From positions 3,472,001-3,536,000 of the forward strand of contig NZ_AP022620.1 of assembly GCF_010731855.1 (NCBI RefSeq): 64,000 nt of DNA, in the 5' to 3' direction. Below, piece by piece: positions 18,603-25,688 of this stretch. A program made the translations under genes and the position numbers. Within the stretch, counting starts at the first letter, position 1, and every line of letters starts with the position of its first letter. The notes below the pieces were generated by a model. The model was not told the DNA's origin, searched no databases, and worked only from the letters and a program-made list of their open reading frames with translations. The DNA is from Mycolicibacterium anyangense (GTDB lineage: Bacteria > Actinomycetota > Actinomycetes > Mycobacteriales > Mycobacteriaceae).

Positions 18603-19490
18603 GTGAGCATCTCCCCGCCCGAACTCGTCGACTGGTATGCCCAGGCCCGGCGCGATCTTCCGTGGCGCGACCCGGACGTGACGGCCTGGCAGATCCTGGT
18701 CAGCGAGTTCATGTTGCAGCAGACCCCGGTGGCGCGGGTGGCGCCGATCTGGCTGGATTGGGTGGCGCGCTGGCCCACCCCGTCGGCCACCGCCGCCGCC
18801 GGTGCCGCCGACGTGCTGCGGGCCTGGGGAAAGTTGGGGTATCCCCGGCGGGCCAAGCGGCTGCACGAGTGCGCTTTGGTGATCGCCAGCGACCACGGCG
18901 ACGTGGTGCCCGATGACGTCGAGGTGCTGCTCACCTTGCCTGGTGTCGGGGCCTACACGGCGCGGGCGGTGGCGTGTTTCGCCTACCAGAAGCGGGTGCC
19001 CGTGGTGGACACCAACGTGCGGCGGGTGGTGGCCCGCGCTGTGCATGGCTTGGCTGACGCGGGCAACCCGTCGGCGACGCGCGATCTGGCCGACGTCGAG
19101 GCGCTGCTGCCCGAGAATGCCACTGCCGCAACATTTTCGGCAGCGCTGATGGAGCTGGGTGCCACGGTGTGCACGGCCCGTTCACCCAAGTGCGGCATCT
19201 GCCCGCTCAGTGTGTGCGCGTGGCGGGCGGCCGGTTATCCGGCGTCGAACGGTCCGGCGCGCAAGGCGCAGGGCTACGCCGGTACCGATCGTCAGGTTCG
19301 GGGCCGGTTGATGGATGTGCTGCGGGCCAGCTCGACCCCGGTGGAGCGGGCCGCACTCGACGTGGTGTGGCTGCGCGACCCGGCACAGCGCGATCGCGCG
19401 CTGGACTCGCTGCTGGTGGACGGGTTGGTCGAGCAGACCGCCGACGGCCGGTTCGCCCTGGCCGGCGAAGGCGACGATGCGGGAGCGTAG
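18603..19490 (+). CDS. mutY: A/G-specific adenine DNA glycosylase MutY
   Basis: Removes adenine mispaired with 8-oxoguanine. HhH-GPD fold with the catalytic region FMLQQTPVARV and TLPGVGAYTARAVACFAY, and the [4Fe-4S] loop CTARSPKCGICPLSVC with the C-X6-C-X2-C-X5-C spacing. GTG at 18603 gives 295 residues, matching the family; upstream in-frame sequence lies inside canB. The last residues (GEGDDAGA) and stop codon are encoded by the first unit of a 54-bp tandem repeat. Confidence 0.94.
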   Translation: MSISPPELVDWYAQARRDLPWRDPDVTAWQILVSEFMLQQTPVARVAPIWLDWVARWPTPSATAAAGAADVLRAWGKLGYPRRAKRLHECALVIASDHGDVVPDDVEVLLTLPGVGAYTARAVACFAYQKRVPVVDTNVRRVVARAVHGLADAGNPSATRDLADVEALLPENATAATFSAALMELGATVCTARSPKCGICPLSVCAWRAAGYPASNGPARKAQGYAGTDRQVRGRLMDVLRASSTPVERAALDVVWLRDPAQRDRALDSLLVDGLVEQTADGRFALAGEGDDAGA

Positions 19491-19636
19491 CGACCGAGGA
19501 GGAGCCGAGCAGACAGGTCCGAAGGCGACGATACGGGAGCGTAGCGACCGAGAAGGAGCCGAGCAGACCGGACCGAAGGCGACGATGCGGGAGCGTAGCG
19601 ACCGAGGACGAGCCGAGCAGACAGGTCCGAAGGCGA
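19470..19636. repeat. Three tandem 54-bp repeats across the mutY stop
   Basis: Units 19470-19523, 19524-19577 and 19578-19631 are near-identical (a few substitutions), followed by the first bases of a fourth. The period is a multiple of three and both strands remain open through it (RSDRGGAEQTGPKA-like peptide in one frame). Unit 1 supplies the last codons and stop of mutY; unit 3 ends about 16 bp from the stop of the convergent regulator gene. It is MIRU/VNTR-like in size and GC-rich, and copy number may vary between strains. Confidence 0.9.
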
Positions 19637-19651
19637 GTAGGTAGCGGCGAC

Positions 19652-20611
19652 TCAGGAGGCCTGGGCGAAGCGGCGGCGGTAGTCCGACGGTGTGACGCCG
19701 ACGATGCGGCGGAAGTGGTGGCGCAGCAGGGTGGCATTGCCGAAGCCGGCCCGCTCGGCGATGCGGTCGACGTCGAGGTCGGTCTCCTCGAGCATCCGCC
19801 GCGCATAGAGCACCCGCTGGTCGGTGACCCACTGCATCGGGGTGGTGCCCGTCTCCTCGACGAAGCGACGCGCGAAGGTGCGCGCCGACATGCTGGCCCG
19901 CCGCGCGAGGCTGGCCACCGTGTGCGGCGTACCGAGGTTGCCGAGTATCCAATCAAGTTGCGGCGCAAAACCTTCCGAACATCGAGCCGGGATCGGCTGG
20001 TCGATGTACTGACGCTGGCCGCCGTCGCGCTGCGGCGGCACCACCATGCGGCGGGCAATGGTGTTGGTGACCGCACTGCCTAGTTCGCGGCGCACCAGAT
20101 GCAGGCTGGCGTCGATGCCCGCGGCGGTACCGGCACTGGTGACCAGATCGCCGTCGTCGACGAACAGGACGTCGCGGTCAACGATCGCCGACGGGAAGCG
20201 CCGGGCGAGTTCTTCGGCATGCATCCAGTGCGTGGTCACCCGCCGGCCGTCGAGCAGACCAGCGGCCCCGGCGATGAAGACCCCGGAGCACACGGTCAGC
20301 ACGGTGGAACCCGCCGCATGCGCGGCGCGCAGCGCCTCGAGGGCTTCCGGCGGGAAGGCCTCCGGCGGCCCGCCCACCGCCGGCACCGCGACCACGTCGG
20401 CACCCATCAGATCGTCGAGCCCGTGCTCGGGCACCAGTTGAGCACCGACGCTGGTGCGCAGCGCCTTTCCCGGTTGTGGGCCGCAGACCTTGAAATCGAA
20501 GTTGGGCACACCGTCGGCGGAACGGTCGATGCCGAAGACCTCGCAGATCACCCCGAACTCGAAGATGGTGACGCCGTCGAGGACGAGCGCGGAGACGCTG
20601 CGCAATGCCAT
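19652..20611 (-). CDS. GlxA-type regulator: DJ-1/PfpI domain plus AraC helix-turn-helix
   Basis: 319 residues. The N-terminal half is a DJ-1/PfpI-like domain (DGVTIFEFGVICEVFGIDRS) with a Cys in the nucleophile-elbow position (VLTVCSGVFIAGAAGLLDG). The C-terminal third is an AraC-type double HTH (SMSARTFARRFVEETGTTPM, ERAGFGNATLLRHHFRRIVG). Proteins of this build regulate amino-acid, amine or nitrile metabolism; the ligand here is unknown. It is convergent with mutY, and a 12-bp palindrome lies upstream. Confidence 0.9.
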   Translation of the reverse strand: MALRSVSALVLDGVTIFEFGVICEVFGIDRSADGVPNFDFKVCGPQPGKALRTSVGAQLVPEHGLDDLMGADVVAVPAVGGPPEAFPPEALEALRAAHAAGSTVLTVCSGVFIAGAAGLLDGRRVTTHWMHAEELARRFPSAIVDRDVLFVDDGDLVTSAGTAAGIDASLHLVRRELGSAVTNTIARRMVVPPQRDGGQRQYIDQPIPARCSEGFAPQLDWILGNLGTPHTVASLARRASMSARTFARRFVEETGTTPMQWVTDQRVLYARRMLEETDLDVDRIAERAGFGNATLLRHHFRRIVGVTPSDYRRRFAQAS

Positions 20612-20641
20612 GGCAGTATTTTATCGCACGAGGTCAGTTCT

Positions 20642-20653
20642 GCCACTAGTGGC
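20642..20653. promoter_or_regulatory. 12-bp palindrome GCCACTAGTGGC upstream of the GlxA-type gene
   Basis: Perfect even palindrome 30 bp before the regulator start and 30 bp before the divergent small gene. A TGGCAG/CTGCCA pair also flanks the start region. Possible autoregulatory operator; inference from position only. Confidence 0.4.
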
Positions 20654-20682
20654 GGGATCTGCATGGGCGAAGCATTACTGCC

Positions 20683-20967
20683 ATGACCGCGATGATCACC
20701 TTCCTCTTGCTGGCAGCCCTGGTGCTGGCCCCGTTCGGCGTGGTGGCCGTCGTCGCCACCGTGTCGCATCGGGACGGCTCGCTGCGGCTGCAGTCCCGCC
20801 AATTCAGGATCGCCGCCCCGTTCGTCGGCCGGCTCTACGACGATGGCAATGACCATGTCCACGACGCCGACGCCCGCCGAGTCGGGCACGAATTGGATGC
20901 CATCCGAACCCGCTTCGAAGAGCACCCGGTGTGGCCGTCACCCGGTGTGTTCGGGGAGCGCCGCTAG
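20683..20967 (+). CDS. Small membrane protein, unknown function
   Basis: 94 residues: one N-terminal hydrophobic helix (MITFLLLAALVLAPFGVVAV) and a soluble tail with several His and Asp residues (YDDGNDHVHDADARRVGHE) plus an Arg/Glu-rich end. No family was recognised. It lies between two confidently called genes and overlaps the 3' end of the convergent hydrolase by 30 bp. The Asp/His run could bind metal, but this is speculation. Confidence 0.6.
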   Translation: MTAMITFLLLAALVLAPFGVVAVVATVSHRDGSLRLQSRQFRIAAPFVGRLYDDGNDHVHDADARRVGHELDAIRTRFEEHPVWPSPGVFGERR

Positions 20968-21714
20968 GAACTCCTCGACGGCCTCGCGATAGGGATCGGG
21001 TGCGTCGTCGTGCACCAGGTGGCCTGCGCCCGGGACTCGGACGTAACGGGCACGCTCGCCCGCCATCTCCTGCATGCGCCGCATCTGACCGGGCGGGGCC
21101 ACCGAATCACCCGCCTCGATCAGCAGCACCGGCGCCCGCACCGTCCGCCACTGCTCCCAGTAGTCCCGGGTGCCCCATTGCGCCGCGATCTCGATCCAGC
21201 GGGCCGGCTGGCCGTGCAGGCGCCAGCCGGTGGCGGTCCGATCGAACGCCTCCAGGAAATACCGGCCCGCCACCGGACCGAACGCGTCGTAAACCTCTTC
21301 GGCAGTGGAGTATTCGACCGGTAACGCGTGCACCCAGGGTTCCCACGGGCCGGTAGTGCGGCCGACGAAATCCGGGGCCATGTCCTCGACGACGAGCGCG
21401 CTGACCAGATCGGGCCGTTGCCCGGCCAGACACCAGGAGTGCAGGCCCCCCATCGAATGCCCGACCAGGATCACCGGTTCGCCAAGGGAACCGACCGCGG
21501 CACCGAGGTCCTCGACGAACCGTTCGGTGCTGACCGGGGCGTCGTCGTCGACTTCGCGGCCGCGGTGCCAGGGCGCGTCGTAGGTGTAGACCGCGCCGAA
21601 GCGGCTCAGCCACGGAACCTGCCGCGACCAGGTGCTGCCCCGGCCCATCAGCCCGTGCACCAGCACCAGCGGCCGTCCGTCGCCACCCTGGTGGGTCAGC
21701 AGTGCGCTGTTCAC
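20938..21714 (-). CDS. Alpha/beta hydrolase, Rv3591c-like
   Basis: Alpha/beta-hydrolase fold of about 258 residues. The oxyanion region is VLVHGLMGRGSTW, the nucleophile elbow is GHSMGGLHSW (Ser), and the catalytic His is in VPGAGHLVHDDAP. Substrate unknown. GTG at 21714 matches the usual family N-terminus (NSALLTHQGG); a start at 21771 would share its ATG region with mhuD. Divergent from mhuD, as Rv3591c is from Rv3592. Confidence 0.88.
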   Translation of the reverse strand: MNSALLTHQGGDGRPLVLVHGLMGRGSTWSRQVPWLSRFGAVYTYDAPWHRGREVDDDAPVSTERFVEDLGAAVGSLGEPVILVGHSMGGLHSWCLAGQRPDLVSALVVEDMAPDFVGRTTGPWEPWVHALPVEYSTAEEVYDAFGPVAGRYFLEAFDRTATGWRLHGQPARWIEIAAQWGTRDYWEQWRTVRAPVLLIEAGDSVAPPGQMRRMQEMAGERARYVRVPGAGHLVHDDAPDPYREAVEEFLAALPEHTG

Positions 21715-21769
21715 CGCTTCATCTTGCGCGGTGGGCCGACGCCACAGGCGCGCGCGGTAGCCTTGCGCC

Positions 21770-22084
21770 ATGTCCGTGGTGAAGATCAACGCAATCGAGA
21801 TACCGCCGGGTGCCGGCCCCGAACTGGAGAAGCGGTTCGCCAATCGCGCCCACGCCGTCGAGAACCAGCCGGGCTTCCTCGGGTTCCAATTGCTGCGGCC
21901 GGTCAAGGGTGAGGACCGCTACTTCGTGGTCACATCGTGGGAGAGCGAAGAGGCCTTCCAGGCCTGGGCCACCGGCCCCGCCATCCACGCCCATGCCGGG
22001 GAGCGGGCCAATCCCGTGGCCAAGGGAGCCCACCTGCTCGAGTTCGAGGTTGTGTTGGACGTTGCCGGGACCGGCAAGGCTTAG
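21770..22084 (+). CDS. mhuD: Heme-degrading monooxygenase MhuD
   Basis: Small dimeric ferredoxin-like enzyme that cleaves heme to mycobilin and iron without releasing CO (Rv3592 family). 104 residues. The residues known to matter are all present: Asn7 (VVKINAIE), Trp66 (EAFQAW) and the heme-ligating His75 (AIHAH). High identity to the M. tuberculosis protein is evident along its length (ENQPGFLGFQLLRPVKGED). It is just upstream of lpqF. Confidence 0.96.
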   Translation: MSVVKINAIEIPPGAGPELEKRFANRAHAVENQPGFLGFQLLRPVKGEDRYFVVTSWESEEAFQAWATGPAIHAHAGERANPVAKGAHLLEFEVVLDVAGTGKA

Positions 22085-22094
22085 CGCACGCCGG

Positions 22095-23450
22095 GTGCGC
22101 CGCAGCGCGGTGGCCAGAGCATGGGCTCGGGCTTTCTCGACGACCACCGCGATCGTGTCGGCGGCAGCCCTGGCGAGCAGTTGCGCACCGGCCCCAGCGC
22201 CACCGGCCAACGCCGGTGCGCCCGTCCGGATCGAGACCAACACCCCGCAAGGTGTGCGCGCCCAGCAGGTCATGGACATGCTGAACTCCGACTGGCCGAT
22301 CGGAGCTCCCAGCGTCAAGACGCTGGCCGCACCCGACATGGTGAACTCGGTCGCTACGGCCATGGACTCGCTGTGGTGGGATAGGCCCTACACCCTGGCC
22401 GGCGTGGACATCGGCGCCGGGGTGGCCACCCTGCATCTGCTCAGCTCCTACGGTGCTCGGCAGGACATCGAAATCCGCACCGGCGACGACACTTTCGTGC
22501 GCCGCTTCGTCGTCACCACCGAGAAGCCCGCGATCAACTCCTGGCAGGATGTCGACGCGGCACTGAGCCGGACCGGTGCGCGCTACTCCTGGCAGGTGTC
22601 GAAGGTCGACGATGGTCGCTGCACCAAGGTCGCCGGCACCAACACCAGCCAATCCCTGCCACTGGCTTCGATTTTCAAGACCTACGTCCTGTTCGCGGTC
22701 GAGACCGCGGTGCGGGCGGGCACCCTGAGTTGGGACGACAAGCTCACCATCACCGCCGAGGGCAAGAAGCTGGGTTCCTCCGGTTTCGACAAGCTGCCCC
22801 CCGGCTCGCAGATCACGGTGCGGCAGGCAGCCGGCAAAATGATCGCGACCAGTGACAACATGGCCACCGACATGCTGATCGGCCGACTGGGCACGCACGC
22901 GATCGAACAGGCGCTCGTCGACGCCGGTCACCATGATCCGTCCAGCATGGTGCCGTTCCCCACCATGCGCGAGATCTTCGCCGTCGGCTGGGGTAATCCC
23001 GATGTTCGTGAACAGTGGAAAACTGCAACCCCGCAGCGCCGGGCAATCCTGTTGCAGGAAGCCAACTCCCGACCCTATGACCCGGATCCACAGCGCACCC
23101 ACGCTCCGGGTTCGGCCTACGGCGCGGAATGGTACGGCAGCGCCGAGGACATCTGCCGGGTGCACGCCGGACTGCAGCACAACGCCGTCGGGCCCGCCGC
23201 CCCGGTCAAGGACATCATGTCGGAGATCTCCGGCATCGACCTCGACCGTGCCGAGTGGCCCTACATCGGGGCCAAGGCCGGCAACCTGCCCGGCGACTAC
23301 ACGTTCAGCTGGTACGCCGTAGACCGCACCGGACAGGCCTGGGTGGTCAGCTTCCAGTTGAACTGGCCCCGGTTCCACAGCGGCAACGCAGGCGGCTGGA
23401 TCATGACGATCATCAAGCAGGTGTTCGGGCTACTGCCGCACTACCGCTGA
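22095..23450 (+). CDS. lpqF: LpqF, beta-lactamase-fold lipoprotein
   Basis: Serine beta-lactamase-like lipoprotein matching Rv3593. The signal ends ALASSCAPAP with Cys as lipidation residue. The SxxK motif is SLPLASIFKTY, and an SDN triad is in ATSDNMATDML, so the penicillin-recognising catalytic residues look intact; a KAG motif (IGAKAGNLPGD) replaces KTG. The physiological substrate is unknown. GTG 22095 or 22110 are plausible starts; a longer ORF from 21810 overlaps mhuD and is rejected. Confidence 0.9.
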   Translation: MRRSAVARAWARAFSTTTAIVSAAALASSCAPAPAPPANAGAPVRIETNTPQGVRAQQVMDMLNSDWPIGAPSVKTLAAPDMVNSVATAMDSLWWDRPYTLAGVDIGAGVATLHLLSSYGARQDIEIRTGDDTFVRRFVVTTEKPAINSWQDVDAALSRTGARYSWQVSKVDDGRCTKVAGTNTSQSLPLASIFKTYVLFAVETAVRAGTLSWDDKLTITAEGKKLGSSGFDKLPPGSQITVRQAAGKMIATSDNMATDMLIGRLGTHAIEQALVDAGHHDPSSMVPFPTMREIFAVGWGNPDVREQWKTATPQRRAILLQEANSRPYDPDPQRTHAPGSAYGAEWYGSAEDICRVHAGLQHNAVGPAAPVKDIMSEISGIDLDRAEWPYIGAKAGNLPGDYTFSWYAVDRTGQAWVVSFQLNWPRFHSGNAGGWIMTIIKQVFGLLPHYR

Positions 23451-23992
23451 CCCCAGCGCAGTGTCCACCGCCCGCGGTGGTGCAACACGGTGCGGGTGGC
23501 AGGCGCAATATCGATGCGCCAGAAGGACTTCGACGGGGCGTCGAGGGCCACCAGGATCGCGGCGCGCACCACCGCCGGATGGGTGACCGCAACGATCCGT
23601 CCCTGGCCGCCGCTGATGTCGTCCAGCCACGCCCGCACCCGGGAGATGAGCGCCTCGATCGACTCGCCGCCGTGCGGGGCGCTCTCCGGGCGGCTCAGCC
23701 ACAGCGCCACCTCTTCGGCAGGCGGTTCCGACAGCGGACAGCCCCGCCAGCGGCCGACGTCCAGATCGGCAAGTCGGGCGTCCACCGCCGGTTCCAGCCC
23801 CAGCCGCTCGGCGGTCTGCCGGGTGCGGATTTCCGGCGCGGTGAGCGCCAGCTGCACCGCACCGATATCGACGAGAGCGTCAATCTGATTGCAGCCCAGG
23901 GTGTTCAGCGGTTCGTCATCGGCGAATCGTCCGGCTGCCATGGCGTCGGTCATGGCGTGCGACACCAGGGTCAGCCGGACGACGTCGCTCAC
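23441..23992 (-). CDS. Histidine-phosphatase superfamily protein with altered RHG motif
   Basis: 183 residues with the histidine-phosphatase layout: N-terminal beta strand and catalytic motif, TAPEIRTRQTAERLG (second Arg), ARLADLDVGRWRG, and the C-terminal THPAVVRAAI His. The usual RHG is SHA here (LTLVSHAMTDA), keeping the phospho-accepting His but losing the Arg. The GTG start overlaps the cbtA stop (GTGA), so it belongs to the riboswitch-controlled cbtB-cbtA operon. That suggests a CobC-like role in cobalamin assembly, as an inference. Confidence 0.8.
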   Translation of the reverse strand: MSDVVRLTLVSHAMTDAMAAGRFADDEPLNTLGCNQIDALVDIGAVQLALTAPEIRTRQTAERLGLEPAVDARLADLDVGRWRGCPLSEPPAEEVALWLSRPESAPHGGESIEALISRVRAWLDDISGGQGRIVAVTHPAVVRAAILVALDAPSKSFWRIDIAPATRTVLHHRGRWTLRWGQR

Positions 23993-24789
23993 GCAGTGAT
24001 TGTTTCCTTCGCCTTGCCGTCGAGCAACCGCGACAACATGGCGGCGCCGAGGAGACCGATCGTGGTCCAGACGATCACCTGGGTGCCCAGTGCATACAGC
24101 CGAAACTCGTAGAGATCGGTGGCGGGGAAGCCGGGAAATACGATCATCCCGGTCTCATCGCGGATCGGCCCCGGCGTCTCACTGATGCTCGGCAGGATGA
24201 GCATGACGCCCACCACCGCGACGATGTAGGCACCGCCCGCGGCCAGAGTCGCGTTCCACGCCCCCAGCTTCGGGACGAGCTGGAAGGCGAGGTACACGGC
24301 TGCGACCATCAGAAGTGCTGACAGCGCCACCATCAACACGTACAGCAGGGCACGTTGTCTGATGGTTTCGGCCAGGCTCGTCGCCGGTGGATTCGGCGGG
24401 TACTTGAGCGCCGGCACCACCCAGAGCGCGATGAGCATCGCCCCGGCGACCAGCACCGCCAACTTGCGTGCCGAAACGTGGTCGATCCGGCTGTAGGCGA
24501 TGCAGAACACGACGGCGAACAGTGCCCCGAGCGCAACGCTGAACGCCAGGACGCCGAATCCCATGCCGACAGTGGACTGAACGGTCCTCGAGAAGAGTTC
24601 GACGCCATCTTCGTGTCCGTGGCTGTGCCCTGCGGCCATCGCCATGGACTCATGTGCGGCGGTGGTGCCGTCCTCGAAGTCGATGGCGCGGCCGACGATC
24701 GGCTCGATGAAGATCTTCGACCAGATGAACGCGAGAACACCGGCTACGGCGCCAGCCAGAATGCCGCGCCAGATGATGTGCTTTTCCAT
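23989..24789 (-). CDS. cbtA: Cobalt transporter subunit CbtA
   Basis: Membrane protein of 266 residues with about five to six transmembrane segments and a His-rich loop (MAAGHSHGHEDGVEL) typical of CbtA. CbtA/CbtB pairs are predicted cobalt importers found next to B12 riboswitches. The ATG at 24789 starts MEKHIIWRGILAGAVAG; an upstream extension is not family-like. It lies 23 bp after cbtB. Confidence 0.92.
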   Translation of the reverse strand: MEKHIIWRGILAGAVAGVLAFIWSKIFIEPIVGRAIDFEDGTTAAHESMAMAAGHSHGHEDGVELFSRTVQSTVGMGFGVLAFSVALGALFAVVFCIAYSRIDHVSARKLAVLVAGAMLIALWVVPALKYPPNPPATSLAETIRQRALLYVLMVALSALLMVAAVYLAFQLVPKLGAWNATLAAGGAYIVAVVGVMLILPSISETPGPIRDETGMIVFPGFPATDLYEFRLYALGTQVIVWTTIGLLGAAMLSRLLDGKAKETITA

Positions 24790-24812
24790 GTGCCTGATCA
24801 GGTCCCGCCGAG

Positions 24813-25025
24813 TCAGTGGCAGGGGAACCCGAGCAGGTGGCGTGCGTCGTGCACGAATTCGTGGATGTACATGTTGTCGCCGAAGACCGACGTGGCGCCC
24901 TGGTCGACGCCGACGAAATAGAGCACCAGAAGGGCGAAGAATGCCGTGGTGGCCAACCACACCACCGCCTTCGTCGCGGAGAGGTCGACGGCGCGGGTGG
25001 CTTTACGGGCGTGCGGAGATGTCAT
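24813..25025 (-). CDS. cbtB: Cobalt transporter subunit CbtB
   Basis: A 70-residue protein with one transmembrane helix and the CbtB metal-binding C-terminus HEFVHDARHLLGFPCH. It starts at ATG 25025 with an AAAGGA site (complement of about 25031-25036) directly after the cobalamin riboswitch, and is the first gene of cbtB-cbtA-phosphatase. Confidence 0.93.
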   Translation of the reverse strand: MTSPHARKATRAVDLSATKAVVWLATTAFFALLVLYFVGVDQGATSVFGDNMYIHEFVHDARHLLGFPCH

Positions 25026-25044
25026 GTCAGTCCTTTCCCGGAAG

Positions 25045-25165
25045 TTCGCGTCCCGGTTCGGTCGATGACGAGTGTCGGGTCTGACTGTGTACAGTGGCGC
25101 GACCGTTCTGGATTCTCACCAGATTCCTCGACTCGTCTATTACATCGAGAATCGTAGACCCAGGG
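25045..25165 (-). ncRNA. Cobalamin (B12) riboswitch
   Basis: Read on the minus strand, conserved elements occur in order: GGAATCTGGTGAGAATCC (P4-P6 core), CGGTCGCGCCACTGT (containing the B12-box GCCACTG, complement of 25092-25098) and AGTCAGACCCGA. They sit just before cbtB, whose ribosome-binding site would be the regulated element. Outer helix ends were not mapped, so limits are approximate. Family knowledge: these switches turn off cobalt and B12 genes when cobalamin is plentiful. Confidence 0.9.
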
Positions 25166-25171
25166 GCCGGA

Positions 25172-25540
25172 TCAGGCGGACCCGTACCCCAGTTGTTGAG
25201 CGGTGTACTTTGCCGCGTCGGTCACGGGGACGGCTTGGACCGCCGTGCCGTAGGCGCAGATCTCGGTCCAGACGTCGCCGAGTTCGGTGGTATCGAAACG
25301 CATCGCGACGATCGCGTTGCCGCCGCGGTTACGGGCCTCGGCCATCAGCCTGCCCATCGCCTCGTTGCGGCTTTCGGCGAGATTCTTGGTCATGCCCTGG
25401 ATCTCGCCGCCGAACATACTCTTGAAGCCTGCGCCCATCTGGGCGAAGGCATTACGCGACCGTACGGTCAAGCCGAACACCTCGCCGCACACTCGCTGGA
25501 TCTCCCAGCCCGGGATGTCATTGGTGGTCACAACAAGCAT
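25172..25540 (-). CDS. YbjQ/UPF0145 family protein (heavy-metal-binding domain-like)
   Basis: 122 residues with the conserved YbjQ sequence pattern: TTNDIPGWEIQRVCGEVFGL near the N-terminus, a central ESRNEAMGRLMAEARNRGGN, and IVAMRFDTTELG. The family forms pentamers and is named for a putative heavy-metal-binding domain; its function is not established. The stop lies only a few bases before the B12 riboswitch, which is in the same direction. Confidence 0.88.
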   Translation of the reverse strand: MLVVTTNDIPGWEIQRVCGEVFGLTVRSRNAFAQMGAGFKSMFGGEIQGMTKNLAESRNEAMGRLMAEARNRGGNAIVAMRFDTTELGDVWTEICAYGTAVQAVPVTDAAKYTAQQLGYGSA

Positions 25541-25646
25541 GAGCAGAGGTTAGCGGCCACCACGAGTGTGCACACTCATACGCGCTGCGCGGCGCGTTGC
25601 GTACGAAACCGCACAGTCGTCGTGACTGTCGGGCCGGGGCAAGCGA

Positions 25647-25673
25647 AAGGCCCCCGGCACTGCCGGGGGCCTT
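25647..25673 (-). terminator. Strong GC hairpin after clpC1
   Basis: AAGGCCCCCGGCA and TGCCGGGGGCCTT form a nearly uninterrupted stem, followed on the minus strand by TTTCGC. It lies 16 bp past the clpC1 stop and can also serve as a rightward terminator (AAGG/CCTT ends). Confidence 0.75.
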
Positions 25674-25688
25674 CGCGCGACAAGCGCT

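Noticed and set aside
19315..19644. 109-residue ORF ending in RSDRGGAEQTGPKA-like repeats
   Set aside because: Out of frame with mutY over most of its length; its repetitive end is only the 54-bp DNA repeat read in frame.
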